This document shows, in pieces, positions 1 through 8,937 of a DNA stretch of 64,000 bases. A program made the translations under genes and the position numbers. The notes under the pieces are model-generated. The model had not been told where the DNA came from, did not search any database, and worked only from the letters and a program-made list of their open reading frames with translations. Position 1 is the first letter of the stretch, and each line of letters starts with the position of its first letter. Source of the DNA: Ancylobacter aquaticus. GTDB lineage: Bacteria; Pseudomonadota; Alphaproteobacteria; Rhizobiales; Xanthobacteraceae. Location of the stretch: NCBI RefSeq assembly GCF_004339465.1, contig NZ_SMFY01000002.1:372001-436000 (forward strand). The letters are read 5' to 3'.

Positions 1-533
1 CGGCTGACGAGATCGCCGCGCAGCTTGGGGATGATGCAGAAGGTGCAGCGATTGCTGCAACCCTCGGAAATCTTGAGGTAGGCATAGTGGCGCGGGGTGA
101 GCTTGATGCCCTGCGGCGGCACCAAGTCGACGAAGGGATCGTGCTGCGGCGGCACCGCCTGGTGAACGGCGGCCAGCACGCTCTCATATTGCTGCGGCCC
201 GGTGACGGCGAGCACACCGGGATGCACGTCGCGAATCTGCTCGGGCTCGGCGCCCATGCAGCCGGTGACGATGACCTTGCCGTTCTCCTTCAGCGCATCG
301 CCGATGGCGGCGAGGCTTTCCGCCTTGGCACTGTCGAGAAAGCCGCAGGTATTGACGATCACGAGGTCGGCGCCCTGGTGATGGCGCGACAGCTCATAGC
401 CTTCCGAGCGCAGGCTGGTGATGATGCGTTCGCTGTCGACCAGCGCCTTCGGGCAGCCGAGCGAGACGAAGGAGATGCGCGGCGCCTCACCGCGCGCGGG
501 GGAGAGGGCGTCGGGGGACGCGATGTCAACCAT
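1..533 (-). CDS. rimO: Ribosomal protein uS12 methylthiotransferase RimO, N-terminal part (cut by window edge)
   Basis: Radical-SAM enzyme that methylthiolates an aspartate of ribosomal protein S12. The frame starts at the ATG read from 533 and runs off the left edge, so only about 177 residues are present. The N-terminal UPF0004 cluster cysteines are visible at C27 ([12 protein letters not shown], the RimO rather than MiaB wording), C63 (NTCGF) and C92 (TGCMG). The radical-SAM CxxxCxxC follows at C159, C163 and C166 ([10 protein letters not shown]). The rest of the radical-SAM domain and the TRAM domain lie outside the window. This is a housekeeping gene unrelated to the catabolic clusters downstream. 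Confidence 0.95.
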   Translation of the reverse strand, partial: MVDIASPDALSPARGEAPRISFVSLGCPKALVDSERIITSLRSEGYELSRHHQGADLVIVNTCGFLDSAKAESLAAIGDALKENGKVIVTGCMGAEPEQIRDVHPGVLAVTGPQQYESVLAAVHQAVPPQHDPFVDLVPPQGIKLTPRHYAYLKISEGCSNRCTFCIIPKLRGDLVS

Positions 534-643
534 GATCGGAAGGGTACCCGGCATTTCAGGATCGCGAGGCGTTACGGCACGCCGCACCATCCGTCAACTG
601 CGCCGGGCGCGCGGCCGCCATGCCGCGCCCCCGAGGCGGGCTT

Positions 644-973
644 TCAGGCCGCCTGATCTTCCACCGATTGGGCGAGGACGCTGTCGAACAGTTCGACCTC
701 GGGATGGCCGAGATAGAGCGGCTTGTTGGCACCCGTGCTGCCATGGGCCTTGCGGAATGCCTCGGAGCGCGTCCACGCCTCGAAATCCGCCCGCGACGCC
801 CATTGCGAGTGCGAGGCGTAGAGCGTGTGGTCGTCCTTGGTGGCGCCGCGCAGCAGATGGAAGGTCTTGAAGCCCGGCACGGTCTTCAAATGGCTGTCGC
901 GCTCACGCCAGACGGTCTCGAAATCGGCTTCCGACCCGAGCTTTACCTTGAAGCGGTTCATTGCGAGAAACAT
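644..973 (-). CDS. ABM-domain monooxygenase, HmuQ/HmoA-like (heme-degrading type)
   Basis: The 109-residue product is a single antibiotic-biosynthesis-monooxygenase (ferredoxin-like dimeric barrel) domain. It begins MFLAMNRFKV and contains WASRADFEAWTRSEAF and the KPLYLGHPE tail, the wording of rhizobial HmuQ-type heme oxygenases that open heme to release iron. The start at 973 is chosen because AGGAG lies six bases upstream; an in-frame ATG ten codons earlier has no such site. No iron-uptake genes or iron-box can be seen next to it, so the heme role rests on family resemblance only. Confidence 0.75.
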   Translation of the reverse strand: MFLAMNRFKVKLGSEADFETVWRERDSHLKTVPGFKTFHLLRGATKDDHTLYASHSQWASRADFEAWTRSEAFRKAHGSTGANKPLYLGHPEVELFDSVLAQSVEDQAA

Positions 974-1060
974 GGCGCACTCCTGTGTTGACCGGCGCAG
1001 CACACTTACCCCAATGGCCCCGCAAGGTCGATGCGGCGGAACGCCGGAAGAAGAACAGAC

Positions 1061-1086
1061 AAAAAAAGGGGCGGCTCGCGCCGCCC
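1061..1086 (-). terminator. Rho-independent terminator of the 1122-1691 gene
   Basis: Read on the minus strand, a perfect 7-bp GC stem (gggcggc at 1069-1075 against gccgccc at 1080-1086) with a 4-base loop is followed by a run of seven T. It sits 36 bases past the stop codon of the exported protein gene. Confidence 0.9.
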
Positions 1087-1121
1087 GCCAATATCCTGGA
1101 GAGACACTTCCGGGACAGGGC

Positions 1122-1691
1122 TTATTTCAGCTTGTCGACATCGATGCCGAAGGTGACAGCGCCGATCGCGACGTCCTTATCGGAAATGGTGACGCTGACC
1201 TGGGCGATCTTCTTGCCATCATCTTCCTCGACCTTGTCGACGAAGATGGCGTCAGGGCCGACGCCGTAGGACTTCTGCCACTTCGCCTCGTCGCCCTGCC
1301 AGAGGTCCGACGTGCCGTCGGTCTGGCCGACATTAAGGCCGCGATTGTCCATCACGAAGGCCTCGGTGATCACGCCGCCGGACGCTTCCTTCTTCTCGAT
1401 CAGGAATTCCGACAGCTTGTTCTTGCGAACGGGATCGACCACCGCCGGGTCCTTGGCGACCCACGCCTTGTCCAGCGCGATGATGTCTTCCTGCATCAGC
1501 CGCTTGTGCTTCTTGTTCGCCTCGACGATGGCGGCGATCACCACCGGATCGCTGAGCCAGGGCGTGATGCTCTTCTGCACATAGGCCGTCGCCGGCTTCA
1601 CATGCGCGGCCTCATCCTGCGCGAAGGCGGGGGCAACACTGAGAATGCTCGCCGCCGCGGCGAGCGCGACGAACCTGCTGTGAATGTTCAT
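1122..1691 (-). CDS. Exported protein with PDC/Cache-like sensor fold, unknown role
   Basis: The 189-residue product has a clear signal peptide (MNIHSRF, a hydrophobic Ala-rich stretch, cleavage after APAFA near residue 24). The mature part resembles a single-Cache/PDC periplasmic ligand-binding domain: an N-terminal helix (PWLSDPVVIAAIVEANKKH), a segment ITEAFVMDNRGLNVGQT typical of the PDC strand-turn, then DLWQGDEAKWQKSY and an IDVDKL end. It has no transmembrane signalling module and is transcribed alone with its own terminator. It may be a free-standing periplasmic sensor or binding protein; the ligand is unknown. Confidence 0.7.
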   Translation of the reverse strand: MNIHSRFVALAAAASILSVAPAFAQDEAAHVKPATAYVQKSITPWLSDPVVIAAIVEANKKHKRLMQEDIIALDKAWVAKDPAVVDPVRKNKLSEFLIEKKEASGGVITEAFVMDNRGLNVGQTDGTSDLWQGDEAKWQKSYGVGPDAIFVDKVEEDDGKKIAQVSVTISDKDVAIGAVTFGIDVDKLK

Positions 1692-2257
1692 TGGCGTTTC
1701 CTCCTCATGGACGGTCTTCTGCCGCCCACGACTAACGTAGCATGGTGTAACGATGGAAACGCAAGAGGTATTCGACGCTGCAAAGCAGCATGAATAATCC
1801 TCTGAATTCGCACAAGCGAAATATTTCGAGCGACTATAGTATAGATTTTACTAGAGAACCGTAATTGACAACATACACATCCCCTCCCAGTCGCGCCTGG
1901 CACCGCCGTCGCCGCGATCAAGGTCGCCTTGGGTGACGAAGGGGAAGAAACACCATCCACCGGCAACACTAAGCATCTGAGCTGATGAGATGCCCCTGCG
2001 ATTACCAGTGGCAGCATCCTGGAATGCCGCATTCCATGTACGATGTTCCGTATTCTTCATGGAGGACAACACGCCTTCACGTAAAAGTGCGCCCCATGAG
2101 ACGCCATATTCGGCAGCCTATGCCGCAAGCGTGCCCAGATACTTCTTGACTGCGTCATTTAAGTGCCAAAATCGGCAGCCTAGGATGTGCCTGCCCGTGG
2201 AGGGAGACGGCCCCACCCCGACGGGTTTCACAAAAGGCCGAAAACGGGAGGTTCTAC
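1692..2257. other. Gene-free stretch of 566 bp
   Basis: No frame here has convincing codon use or a ribosome binding site. The part next to 1692 is AT-richer (around 1800-1870) and should hold the promoter of the exported protein gene, but I cannot pick a clear -35/-10 pair. A 10-base direct repeat, tcggcagcct, occurs near 2109 and 2172 and has no obvious meaning. Confidence 0.5.
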
Positions 2258-2533
2258 ATGACCAACATTGTTGAAGGACCCGCCTTTCGCCCCGAGCCGG
2301 TTCATGTGCTGATCGGCCAGGAAGACATCACCATCGACTCGCTGGACGACGCCATCGGCTTCATCCGCTCGCTGCGCAACGACCGGCTCGGCCGTTTCGC
2401 GGAGATGCTGCTGACGCAGCTGGAATCGGCCCGCATTCCGCAGCAGAAGAGCGATGCCTGGGTCGCGTTTTCCACCTGGACCGAGGCCTGCCATCTGCGC
2501 AATGACGCGCGTCACTGGAGCCGGGCCGCGTAA
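2258..2533 (+). CDS. DUF982-like small protein
   Basis: The 91-residue soluble protein has a GGGAGG ribosome site seven bases before the ATG. The pattern V-x-V-x-I-G followed by an I-x-S-L-x-x-A segment (DITIDSLDDAIGFI), a middle helix and a C-terminal helix with LESARIPQQKSDAWVAF matches the DUF982 family, which is common in rhizobia as small proteins of unknown function. There is no operon partner. Function is unknown. Confidence 0.7.
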   Translation: MTNIVEGPAFRPEPVHVLIGQEDITIDSLDDAIGFIRSLRNDRLGRFAEMLLTQLESARIPQQKSDAWVAFSTWTEACHLRNDARHWSRAA

Positions 2534-2678
2534 GGCGGGGATCGGTTGCGCAGGCGGGGGCGGGGGGACTTATGCGCTCCCCGCGCGCCCGCATCGCGCC
2601 AAAGCGGATGGCGGCGGCCGCAGCCTTGCGGTAAGCGTGCAAGCGGGGATGAGCGTTTCTTAACGTCGAGCAACCGTC

Positions 2679-3482
2679 TTGAAGCCTGTCACTGCTGCCT
2701 TCGCCGCGCTTGCCGTCGGCGCCACCCTTGTCGCCCTGCCGGCGCACGCCCAGTCTCCGGGCGGCCAGCCCCCGGGACGTCAGGCACAGCCGGTGCCGGC
2801 TGTCCCGCCGGGAGATGCAGACGAAGCGCCGCCCGCGGCCATCGCGCCGCCCGTCGTCCTGTTGCTCGACGGGCTCGGGGTCTATGTCGAGAGCGACTAT
2901 ATCGGCGTCTCCGCCCTGACCCGACCGCTGGCCCGCCAGGGCTTCCAGACCCGCACCGATTCGCATCTGATGATGAAGACCAAGGGGATCGTTCCCGACG
3001 TCATCATCGGCCATTCCATGGGTGGCGAGACGGCCTTGCGCTACGCTACCGAACTGGCGCGCGCGGGCTACAAGCCACCAATGGTCATCACCATCGACGC
3101 GGCGCCGGCCCCGCCGGCCTGCACCGTGCCGCGCTGCGTGAACATTGCCGGCCCCGGCTTCACCCGGGTGCGCGGCGCCCGCAACATCAGCGCGTGGGAC
3201 GCTGGCGCGCGCTTTCGCAACCATGCGCAGTTACCCACTCACCCGGCGGTGCAGGAGCTCATCCTGAAGGAAACCGGCAGTTGGATGAACGAGTGGAAAG
3301 CGAGCCGACTGAAGGTCGCACGAACGGCCCCCAAGACGGCGCGCGCTCCCCGCGCGGCGGAACCCACCCCCCAGCCGCCCCGGGCAACGGTGCCAGCGCT
3401 GCCGAAGATGTGGACGGCGCCGAGTTGGTCTGTTCCCGACTGGGCAGTGCCGAGTTGGCCCGGCGCTCGCCAGGGCGGCTGA
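2679..3482 (+). CDS. Exported alpha/beta-hydrolase-like protein with Pro/Trp tail
   Basis: The 267-residue product begins with a TTG codon, supported by the signal peptide it exposes (MKPVTAAFAALAVG, cleavage after PAHA). After a Pro-rich linker (residues 25-57) comes a compact hydrolase core with the nucleophile elbow GHSMGG (Ser113). The His and Asp partners are not obvious because the core is short. The last 70 residues are low-complexity Pro/Ala/Arg and end in three repeats of the form PSW/PDW. A periplasmic esterase or lipase is possible. No strong Shine-Dalgarno site is visible, so the exact start is uncertain. Confidence 0.6.
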   Translation: MKPVTAAFAALAVGATLVALPAHAQSPGGQPPGRQAQPVPAVPPGDADEAPPAAIAPPVVLLLDGLGVYVESDYIGVSALTRPLARQGFQTRTDSHLMMKTKGIVPDVIIGHSMGGETALRYATELARAGYKPPMVITIDAAPAPPACTVPRCVNIAGPGFTRVRGARNISAWDAGARFRNHAQLPTHPAVQELILKETGSWMNEWKASRLKVARTAPKTARAPRAAEPTPQPPRATVPALPKMWTAPSWSVPDWAVPSWPGARQGG

Positions 3483-3545
3483 CCGCGCCGGCACTGGCTC
3501 GGCCGCGAGGCCAGCAGGCGAACGCAAAGGGGAGGAACGACGCCC

Positions 3546-4439
3546 TCAATCCCCTCTCTCCCTGAAATGATCGATCAGCGCTCGCAGCTTGGGCGCGAGA
3601 TTGCCGCGGTTGGGGTAGTAGAGATAGAAGCCCGCAAAAGGCGGGCAATAGGCATCCAGGATCGGCACCAACTCGCCCCGCGCGACGAAGGGCCTGAACG
3701 TTTCTTCCATGCCGAAGGTGATGCCGGCCCCGGCCAAGGCGAGCTTGATCATCAGCGCCATGTCGTTGGTGGTGATCTCCGGCGCCACCGCCACCGCGAA
3801 ATCTTTCCCGCCCTCGGTAAACTCCCAGCGATAGGGCGCCACTTTCGGTGCCGGCCGCCAGCCGATGCAGCGATGCCCGGCGAGGTCGCGCGGATGCTGG
3901 GGGGCGCCGGCGCGCGCGAAATAGCCGGGCGAGCCCACCACGGTCTGGCGCTGCGGGCCCGAAACCGGCACGGCGATCATGTCCTGCTCGATCACCTCGC
4001 CTAGCCGCACCCCGGCGTCGAACCCCTCGGCGACGATGTCGAACTCCTCGTCCGTCACCGTGATGTCGATCTGGATGTCGGGATAGGCAGCGGCAAATCC
4101 CGCCAGCAGCGGCCCGGCGAGAAACCGTTCGGCGATGGACGAGACAGCGAGTCGCAACTGCCCGCGCGGCCGCCCGGCAAGCTCGCCCGTGCCCTCCACG
4201 GCGGCATGGATCTCGGCAATGGCCGGTGCCAGCGCGGCGTTGAGCCGCTCGCCCGCCTCGGTGAGGCTGACGCTGCGCGTGGTGCGCCGAACGAGCGCCA
4301 TGCCCAGCGTTGCTTCGAGCCGACCGATGGTCTGGCTCACCGCCGAGCGCGTCACGCCCAGACGGTCGGCGGTGGCGCGGAAGCTGCGCTCCTGCGCCAC
4401 CAGGGTGAACACCGCCAGCGCGTTGAGATCCGCCGTCAT
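3546..4439 (-). CDS. LysR-family transcriptional regulator
   Basis: The 297-residue protein has the N-terminal winged helix-turn-helix (residues 5-62, FRATADRLGVTRSAVSQTIGRLE) followed by a type-2 periplasmic-binding-like effector domain (about 90-295). It is divergent from the SDR gene at 4558 with a 118-bp shared gap, the usual arrangement for a LysR regulator controlling its neighbour and itself. The inducer is unknown. No other LysR gene lies in the window. Confidence 0.93.
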   Translation of the reverse strand: MTADLNALAVFTLVAQERSFRATADRLGVTRSAVSQTIGRLEATLGMALVRRTTRSVSLTEAGERLNAALAPAIAEIHAAVEGTGELAGRPRGQLRLAVSSIAERFLAGPLLAGFAAAYPDIQIDITVTDEEFDIVAEGFDAGVRLGEVIEQDMIAVPVSGPQRQTVVGSPGYFARAGAPQHPRDLAGHRCIGWRPAPKVAPYRWEFTEGGKDFAVAVAPEITTNDMALMIKLALAGAGITFGMEETFRPFVARGELVPILDAYCPPFAGFYLYYPNRGNLAPKLRALIDHFRERGD

Positions 4440-4557
4440 TGGTAAGTTAGCCTTTCCACTGTGTCACGACAGGCGCGGCTTATCACGACAATGCCCACTC
4501 GCTACCTTCCTGCCAACGCCAAACCAACGCGAAAGCGATCAACAAAGGAGCAGTGAG

Positions 4558-5274
4558 ATGGGCCTCGATAAAGTGGTTCTGATTACAGGCGCGTCCAGCG
4601 GCATCGGCGCCGGCATCGCCCGCGAACTCGGCCTGGCCGGCGCCCGGCTGGCGCTGGGCGCGCGACGGACCGACCGCCTCGACACCCTGGCCGCCGAGAT
4701 CGGCGGGGAGGTGCTGACCCGCCGTCTCGACGTCACCGACCGGCAGGACGTCGCCGCCTTCGTCGAGGCCGCCCGCCAGCGCTATGGACGGGTCGACGTC
4801 ATCATCAACAATGCCGGCATCATGCCGCTTTCGCTCATGGCCTCGCTCAAGGTGGAGGAATGGGATCGGATGATCGACGTCAACATCAAGGGCGTGCTCT
4901 ACGGCATCGCCGCCGTGCTGCCGGAAATGACGGCACGCGGCTCCGGTCACATCGTCAACATCGCCTCCATCGGCGCGCTCTCGGTGGCGCCGACGGCAGC
5001 GGTCTATTGCGCGACGAAATATGCCGTGCGCGCCATCTCCGACGGGCTGCGACAGGAAAACGACCGGCTCCGCGTCACCTGCATCCATCCCGGCGTGGTG
5101 GAGAGCGAACTGGCCGACACCATCACCGACCCCGCCGCCGCGCAGGCGATGAGATCCTATCGCGCCATCGCCCTGACCCCCGATGCGATCGGCCGGGCGG
5201 TGCGCTTCGTGCTCGAACAGCCGGACGATGTCGATGTGAGCGAGATCGTCGTCCGTCCCACCGCCAGCACCTGA
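4558..5274 (+). CDS. Short-chain dehydrogenase/reductase (SDR)
   Basis: The 238-residue classical SDR has the cofactor loop TGASSGIG near residue 10, ARRTDRL after beta-2 (suggesting NADP), NNAG, and the catalytic Ser then YCATK. The ATG at 4558 has AAAGGAG eight bases upstream. Longer open frames reaching back to 4135 are antisense to the LysR gene and are not part of it. The Atu4866-like gene follows after 11 bases, so the two are probably co-transcribed. The substrate is unknown. Confidence 0.93.
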   Translation: MGLDKVVLITGASSGIGAGIARELGLAGARLALGARRTDRLDTLAAEIGGEVLTRRLDVTDRQDVAAFVEAARQRYGRVDVIINNAGIMPLSLMASLKVEEWDRMIDVNIKGVLYGIAAVLPEMTARGSGHIVNIASIGALSVAPTAAVYCATKYAVRAISDGLRQENDRLRVTCIHPGVVESELADTITDPAAAQAMRSYRAIALTPDAIGRAVRFVLEQPDDVDVSEIVVRPTAST

Positions 5275-5285
5275 GGAGGCACGCG

Positions 5286-5645
5286 ATGAAACCAATTCCG
5301 CAGGCGCTGCTGCTCGCCGCGCTCATAGCGTCACCCTTCCTCCCGTCCCTCGCCGGAGCCGATCCCGCCATGACGCAGACCCATGCCGCGCAGACGCAGC
5401 CCGACAAGAGCCACCCCTATGTCGGCATGTGGGTGACGCCCGATGGCCATATCCGGCACGAACTCCTGCCCAATGGCCGCTATGATGAGGCGCGCGGCAC
5501 CCGGCAGAGCGCCTATCGCGGCCGCTACGAAGTGCGTGGCACGCATATCGACTATTGGGACGACACAGGCTTCACCGCCGACGGCACCTTCGTCGACGCC
5601 AACACGCTGCACCATGGCGGCATGGTCTTCCGCCGGGTGGACTGA
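5286..5645 (+). CDS. Exported Atu4866-family protein
   Basis: The 119-residue product has a signal peptide (MKPIPQALLLAALIASPF, cleavage near SLAGA) and then the compact beta domain of the Agrobacterium Atu4866 family: HPYVGMWVTPDGHIRHELL, PNGRYDEARG, SAYRGRYEV, DYWDDTGFTADG. GAGG precedes the ATG. In many relatives this small protein is encoded beside an SDR and a LysR regulator, as here. Its function is not known. Confidence 0.85.
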   Translation: MKPIPQALLLAALIASPFLPSLAGADPAMTQTHAAQTQPDKSHPYVGMWVTPDGHIRHELLPNGRYDEARGTRQSAYRGRYEVRGTHIDYWDDTGFTADGTFVDANTLHHGGMVFRRVD

Positions 5646-5909
5646 GGGCGCGCGGCCCGCGCCCAGTCTCGCCATCGGCACCCGCCATCTTGACGAACAG
5701 AGCCCGACTGGGGCATGGCTCGCCAGCGATCGCGCGCGGGGTCGAGCGGGCAGGGCTTGCCCATCGAAGGACAGGTCTCCCACCGGCCAGCGCCGCCCCA
5801 ACCGGGCGTGGCGCAGGCCGGAACCGGGAGAGTGCCCGGCACCTCCCAGGTGCCCGTCCCCGACCGGCATCGCCGCCCGGACCGGCCCGATCGAGGCGGT
5901 GCGAGGCAA

Positions 5910-5999
5910 GGAAGGGTGGCCGAGTGGTTTAAGGCAGCGGTCTTGAAAACCGCCGTGGGTGCAAGCCCACCGTGGGTTCGAATCCCACCCCTTCCGCCA
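5910..5999 (+). tRNA. tRNA-Ser (anticodon TGA)
   Basis: The 7-bp acceptor stem GGAAGGG pairs with CCCTTCC, followed by the discriminator G and an encoded CCA (5997-5999). The anticodon stem GCGGT/ACCGC encloses the loop CTTGAAA with anticodon TGA at 5944-5946. A long variable arm (GTGGGTGCAAGCCCAC) and a standard TTCGAAT T-loop identify it as a class II serine tRNA. Confidence 0.98.
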
Positions 6000-6498
6000 A
6001 ATATTTTATCAAAGCATTGATCTATAACGAATTAGCGGCCGGCCGCGGCCGTCAGCCCCCTCATTTTACCCCGCTTTTCTAACGCCTTGCCGAGTGCCTG
6101 GCCCCGGGAAGAACTCCCAGGCGCCGGCGCCGGACTGAAAGCAGATAGTCGGCTTGGACCCACTTCTTCGACGTTCACCCGTGGCCTCGGAACGCCGATG
6201 GTCTCTCTATGCTTGCCGGCGCCGCCGAAAAAACGGATGGTTGGGTCAGCCTTCTTCAATGAAGGAATGTGAGCGTTGCCTTGGGGTCACGGCATTGAGA
6301 CTGGTCGGCGCCGACATCCAGCCGCTTCGTGTCCCTCAAATCGGCCGGTTATCCAAAATCGTTGCGGCGGTGCTGCCGGCGGAGGATCGGTGTGCGTGTG
6401 TCGCCTCCGGGGCCGTGCCGGAAGCCGGCCGGAACCATCGGGGGCGCGGACCAGAGCTGGATGTGGAAGCGCCCTCCAGGCGCAAGTCGGAAGATAAT
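6000..6498. other. Gene-free stretch between tRNA-Ser and the mscS-type gene
   Basis: A frame open from 6154 runs into the channel gene, but its translation is Arg/Cys-rich and unlike any protein, and no ribosome site supports a start there. I see no integrase, no repeat of the tRNA 3' end and no clear terminator. Confidence 0.5.
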
Positions 6499-8199
6499 GT
6501 GACCGGCCTGAACTGGCTGCGACTGTTCTGCCGTGTGTTGATCGTATGGGCTCTGGTTCTTGGCGGAGCGTCCGTCACTTCGGCCCAGACCGCTTCGACG
6601 GAGGCCCAGACCTTTTCGCCGGACGCGATCGACGAGTCCTTTCCGCTGCGGGCCGCCGACACGTCCAGCCCACGCGACACTCTGAGCACCTTCATCCGGG
6701 ACTTTCGCAACAGCGCGGAAGCCTGGCGCAGCGGCAAGAGCCGTGACGTGATCGACCGCGCACTGGCGCGCGCACGCGACACGATCGATTTCAGCGCGAT
6801 TCCCACACTCGGCTACAGTGCCACCACCCTCATCGACATGGCGCTGCTCAGCGAGGTGCTCGACCGGGTCGAACTCCCGCCCTTGGAGCAGATCCCCGGC
6901 GATGCCGATCTCGCGGCCGGCAAGGACGAAGAACTGACGCGTTGGGTGATCCCCAATACCAAGCTCGAGATCGTGAAGATCACCGAGGGGGCGCGCGCCG
7001 GCGAATATCTGTTCTCGAAGGAAACGGTCGCGGACCTTCGCACCTATTACGACCTCGCCAAGGACGTTCCCTACCGGCCCAACGCTCTTGTCGGCATCTA
7101 TGAGGACGTGCTGTCGAGTCCAGGCGACTGGGTGCCCGAGAGCTTCCGCGACAGGCTGCCTGCCTGGGCGATCTTCGTCGCCGCCGGCCATGCCGTCTGG
7201 CAATGGATAGCCTTGGCGGTCCTGATGGCCCTGTGCCTGCCGCTCGTGGCGCTCATCATGCGGGCCGGCATCAACTGGGACGGCAGGCGAGGCTCGGCCA
7301 GCCCATGGCTCCGCTTTGGCACGCCAGCCGCGTTGATCCTCGTCGTCGGCCTGGCCGAGGTGTTTGAGAATCTCGCCGAGAATGTCGTCGGCCTTCTCGA
7401 ACTCCCTATGGAGATCATCAGCTTCCTGGTCCTCGCCGTTGAGGCGGTGGGCCTCGCCTGGCTGGTCTTCGTGCTGTCGAACCGGCTCGCCGACGCGATC
7501 GGCGGGCTGGGAAACGGATCCGACGGGCACCCCCATCTCGACGCCGCGATGACAAGGATGCTGTTCCGCCTGATCAGCCTTGTTTTCATCATCCTGCTGG
7601 TCGCCGCTGCGACCAGCCGAATCGGCCTGCCGATCGCACCCCTGGTGGCGGGTCTCGGCGCTGGCGGTCTCGCAATCGCCCTGGCGGTGCGGCCCACTCT
7701 GGAGAACATCATCGGCGGGCTGACGCTTTTCGCCGACCGGCCCGTGAGGGTTGGTGATTTCTGCCGCTACGGGGACGATTTCGGCACGGTCGAGCAGATC
7801 GGGCTGCGCTCTACGCGCATCCGCACCTTGGAACAGAGCCTGGTCACCGTTCCAAACAGCGAATTCTCGCAAATGCATCTCGACAATTTCACCGGGCGCC
7901 GCACCCGCCTTTTGCAGACCCTGCTGCATATCGGCCATGGCACCGCGCCCGAGCAGATGCGCCTCTTGCTCACCCAGATCCGCGCTCTACTGAGCGCCGA
8001 TCCGCTGGTGGTGGGCGACTCTTCCTATGTCCACTTCGTCGGCTACGGCGCCTCCTCGAAGGATATCGAGGTCTTCGCCTATCTCAGGTGCGAAGACGAG
8101 CACAGCTTCATGGCGGCACGGGAAAATCTGCTCCTCAGCATCGAGGAAATCGTCCAGCGCGTCGATGCCGGCTTCGCCGTTCGGGGCGGAACGGCTTAG
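6499..8199 (+). CDS. Large MscS-family mechanosensitive channel
   Basis: The 566-residue protein starts at a GTG preceded by GGAAGA; this start exposes a signal peptide (LFCRVLIVWALVLGGASVTSAQ). Residues 30-220 form an extracytoplasmic domain with helical segments. Several membrane helices follow (about 225-385). The MscS core starts at about residue 375: a pore helix with GLGAGGLAIALA, then ENIIGGLTLFADRPVRVGDF, the FGTVEQIGLRSTRIRT beta domain and VPNSEFS. It would act as a low-threshold osmotic safety valve in the inner membrane. It ends 52 bases before the convergent permease gene. Confidence 0.9.
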   Translation: MTGLNWLRLFCRVLIVWALVLGGASVTSAQTASTEAQTFSPDAIDESFPLRAADTSSPRDTLSTFIRDFRNSAEAWRSGKSRDVIDRALARARDTIDFSAIPTLGYSATTLIDMALLSEVLDRVELPPLEQIPGDADLAAGKDEELTRWVIPNTKLEIVKITEGARAGEYLFSKETVADLRTYYDLAKDVPYRPNALVGIYEDVLSSPGDWVPESFRDRLPAWAIFVAAGHAVWQWIALAVLMALCLPLVALIMRAGINWDGRRGSASPWLRFGTPAALILVVGLAEVFENLAENVVGLLELPMEIISFLVLAVEAVGLAWLVFVLSNRLADAIGGLGNGSDGHPHLDAAMTRMLFRLISLVFIILLVAAATSRIGLPIAPLVAGLGAGGLAIALAVRPTLENIIGGLTLFADRPVRVGDFCRYGDDFGTVEQIGLRSTRIRTLEQSLVTVPNSEFSQMHLDNFTGRRTRLLQTLLHIGHGTAPEQMRLLLTQIRALLSADPLVVGDSSYVHFVGYGASSKDIEVFAYLRCEDEHSFMAARENLLLSIEEIVQRVDAGFAVRGGTA

Positions 8200-8251
8200 T
8201 TAGCCATGACTGAAAGCCGGCTCGCCGGGGAGGCGGCGCTTGGGAGAGCAT

Positions 8252-8923
8252 CTACAGCCGCATGCGGGCGAGATAGCCGCGCTCGTAGAAGGAAACGATG
8301 CGCGTCACCGAAAAGGCGATGACGAAATAGATCAACGCCGTGGCGGTCAGGATCTCGATCGGTCGGGCGGTGGCGTCGGCGATCATCTGGCCCTGATACA
8401 TCAGGTCGGCCATGCCGACGGCAGAGACGAGCGCGCTTTCCTTGAACAGCGTCACGCAATTGGACAGCAGCGTCGGCACGGCGCGCAGCACGGTCTGCGG
8501 AAGGATCACATAGGGCACGCTCACCCGCGCCGGCAGGCCGAGAGCGACGCAGGCGTCGCGCTGCTCCGCGCCGATGGCCTTGAGCGCCGCGCGAAAGCTC
8601 TCGCTCGAAATGGCGCCCATGTAGAGAGAGAGGGTCAGCACGGTGGAGAACACATTGCCCAGCTCCACGCCGAGGATGGCCGGCAGGCAAAAGAAGAACC
8701 AGAATAGCTGGATCAGCACCGGCGTGCCGCGGAAGATCTCCACATACGTCGTGACGATCACCTTCAGCACCGGATGGCCGGCCTGGCGCACCACGCTCAC
8801 CACGAAGCCGATGGTGAGGCCGAAGACGAGGCCGAGCGCGGTGAAATGCAGCGTGTTGCCGAGGCCGACGGACAGGGCCAGGCGATAATCCCACAGGAAG
8901 CCGAGGGCGGCGGTGATATCCAT
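8252..8923 (-). CDS. Polar amino acid ABC transporter permease (second permease)
   Basis: The 223-residue inner-membrane permease of the HisM/GlnP type has an N-terminal NTLHFTALGLVFGL segment typical of PAAT permeases and the EAA loop (SFRAALKAIGAEQRDACVALGLP). The start at 8923 is set by GGAAGG five bases upstream. The preceding permease gene stops 14 bases before it. It forms a heterodimer with that permease in the importer encoded from 11321 down to 8252. Confidence 0.92.
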   Translation of the reverse strand: MDITAALGFLWDYRLALSVGLGNTLHFTALGLVFGLTIGFVVSVVRQAGHPVLKVIVTTYVEIFRGTPVLIQLFWFFFCLPAILGVELGNVFSTVLTLSLYMGAISSESFRAALKAIGAEQRDACVALGLPARVSVPYVILPQTVLRAVPTLLSNCVTLFKESALVSAVGMADLMYQGQMIADATARPIEILTATALIYFVIAFSVTRIVSFYERGYLARMRL

Positions 8924-8937
8924 GTCGTCCTTCCCCC

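Noticed and set aside
5910..6498. tRNA-Ser as the attachment site of a genomic island
   Set aside because: No integrase gene follows and no repeat of the tRNA 3' end was found elsewhere in the window.
6349..7938. Minus-strand open frame of 529 codons opposite the MscS gene
   Set aside because: Composition is Asp/Gln/Arg-rich as expected for the antisense of a high-GC gene, and the plus strand encodes a clear MscS protein.
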